NCBI GenBank assembly: GCA_933822405.4
Contig: CAKOGP040000335.1
Span: forward strand, 567,975-631,974
Length of the DNA: 64,000 nucleotides
Source: Cylindrotheca closterium
Taxonomy: Eukaryota; Bacillariophyta; Bacillariophyceae; Bacillariales; Bacillariaceae
Direction of reading: 5' to 3'
The notes under the pieces are model-generated. The model did not search any database. It was given only the letters and a program-made list of their open reading frames with translations, and was not told the origin of the DNA. This document shows, piece by piece, positions 63,591 to 64,000 of this stretch (its first letter is position 1; each line of letters opens with the position of its first letter). A program made the translations under genes and the position numbers.

Positions 63591-63693
63591 TCACAACTAG
63601 TTGTGGGAACAGCTTTTTGCCAAAAATTCCCACAACTAGTTATAGGAATCTTAAAAAATAGTTGTGGGAAAGTCCTACAACTAGTTGTGGGAA
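63591..63693. repeat. Cluster of ACAACTAGTTGT palindromes
   Basis: CACAACTAGTTGTG at 63592-63605, CCCACAACTAGTTATAGG inside 63627-63648, a half site at 63657-63670, and CTACAACTAGTTGTGGG inside 63673-63693: four related (semi)palindromes within about 100 bp, spaced about 35, 30 and 16 bp. Confidence 0.9.
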
Positions 63694-63875
63694 ACGTTGT
63701 GCAGCTGTCCGTTTTCTTGCCTTAAATGTATCACGAAATATCACGAAAACAATTAGAGTTTTTGGGAAACCAGCAGATAAGACTCTCCCAAATGTTGCGC
63801 ACGCCTACCTGTGTCCGCAGAGAGCCCAAACTGGGTGAAATTTCCAATGATTTTTCAAAAACAAATTAACCCTTT

Positions 63876-63987
63876 CAAATCTGAGAGTTTCTCAGATTTG
63901 ATTATGGTACATTCTACATACGTCAATCAATATTTTGGTCCAATTTTGGATACCTTGGCTTTTCAAATCTGAGAATTTCTCAGATTT
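63876..63987. repeat. Two copies of the hairpin CAAATCTGAGA/TCTCAGATTTG
   Basis: 63876-63900: 11-bp arms, 3-nt loop. 63965-63987: 10-bp arms of the same sequence, 3-nt loop. Centres are 88 bp apart. Confidence 0.9.
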
Positions 63988-64000
63988 AAAAAAAATTGCA

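Larger units (their letters stand above)
62588..64000. other. Intergenic to window end, palindrome-rich
   Basis: No gene seen on either strand. Contains GTCGAC/AGTCGA-rich DNA near 62910-62955 and two palindrome families after 63590. Confidence 0.5.

Noticed and set aside
1..64000. CRISPR array or prokaryotic operon structure
   Set aside because: No spaced identical repeats of CRISPR size; spliced genes and eukaryotic targeting signals throughout.

Overview
The window looks like nuclear DNA of a diatom, most likely a pennate one. Genes are dense, on both strands, with short GT-AG introns (about 70-120 bp). Typical diatom traits are a DUF6824 protein, a compact heat-shock-factor gene, LRR receptor-like and BspA-type LRR proteins, a signal peptide with an ASAFAP-like plastid motif, small secreted Ser/Lys proteins with RXL motifs, and Ty1/copia elements of the kind common in diatoms. 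Two runs of N (7581-7861, 25177-25747) show that this is a scaffold. Exon joins below were worked out by eye from splice consensus and reading-frame phase.

Layout. 1-4.0 kb: 3' part of a DOCK/DHR-2-like gene, tail to tail with a plastid-targeted double YqgE/AlgH protein (4.0-5.9). 6.1-8.0: creatine-kinase-like gene cut by a gap. 8.2-10.3: large protein of unknown function. 10.3-11.8: a TPM-transmembrane-RING protein assembled from three exons. 12.2-13.5: PX-like protein and a LURP-one-like, possibly broken, gene. 13.9-20.1 (+) and 27.9-34.1 (-): two convergent paralogues that fuse a FEN1/XPG-type nuclease to a DEAH/RHA helicase. Between them lie a coiled-coil/villin-headpiece protein, a small coiled-coil protein, an aldo/keto reductase fused to a VHL-beta-like domain, a repeat-rich gap region and a heat shock factor. 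34.6-38: DUF6824 protein and a basic protein. 38.3-41.0: a five-exon, five-TM Tweety/prominin-like membrane protein. 41.3-46.5: tail-anchored protein, HDHD2-type phosphatase, LRR receptor-like protein, uroporphyrinogen decarboxylase. 46.6-49.1: three tandem copies of a silaffin-like secreted peptide gene. 49.3-50.9: NEDD8-activating enzyme regulatory subunit. 51.2-51.9: BspA-like LRR protein. 52.3-59.5: an intact Ty1/copia element with apparently identical 357-bp LTRs and a 5-bp target duplication, inserted in the gag of an older, dead retroelement. 60.5-62.6: a second aldo/keto reductase. 62.6-64.0: intergenic DNA with clustered palindromes.

The strongest candidates for undescribed biology are (i) the nuclease-helicase fusion pair, with all expected XPG metal ligands and all helicase motifs in one polypeptide, one copy carrying an in-frame stop; (ii) the copia element, whose primer-binding position is perfectly complementary over 14 nt to its own LTR, suggesting Tf1-like self-priming; (iii) the AKR-VHL and TPM-RING fusions; and (iv) the silaffin-like tandem array. 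Most other genes are housekeeping and do not form a common pathway.
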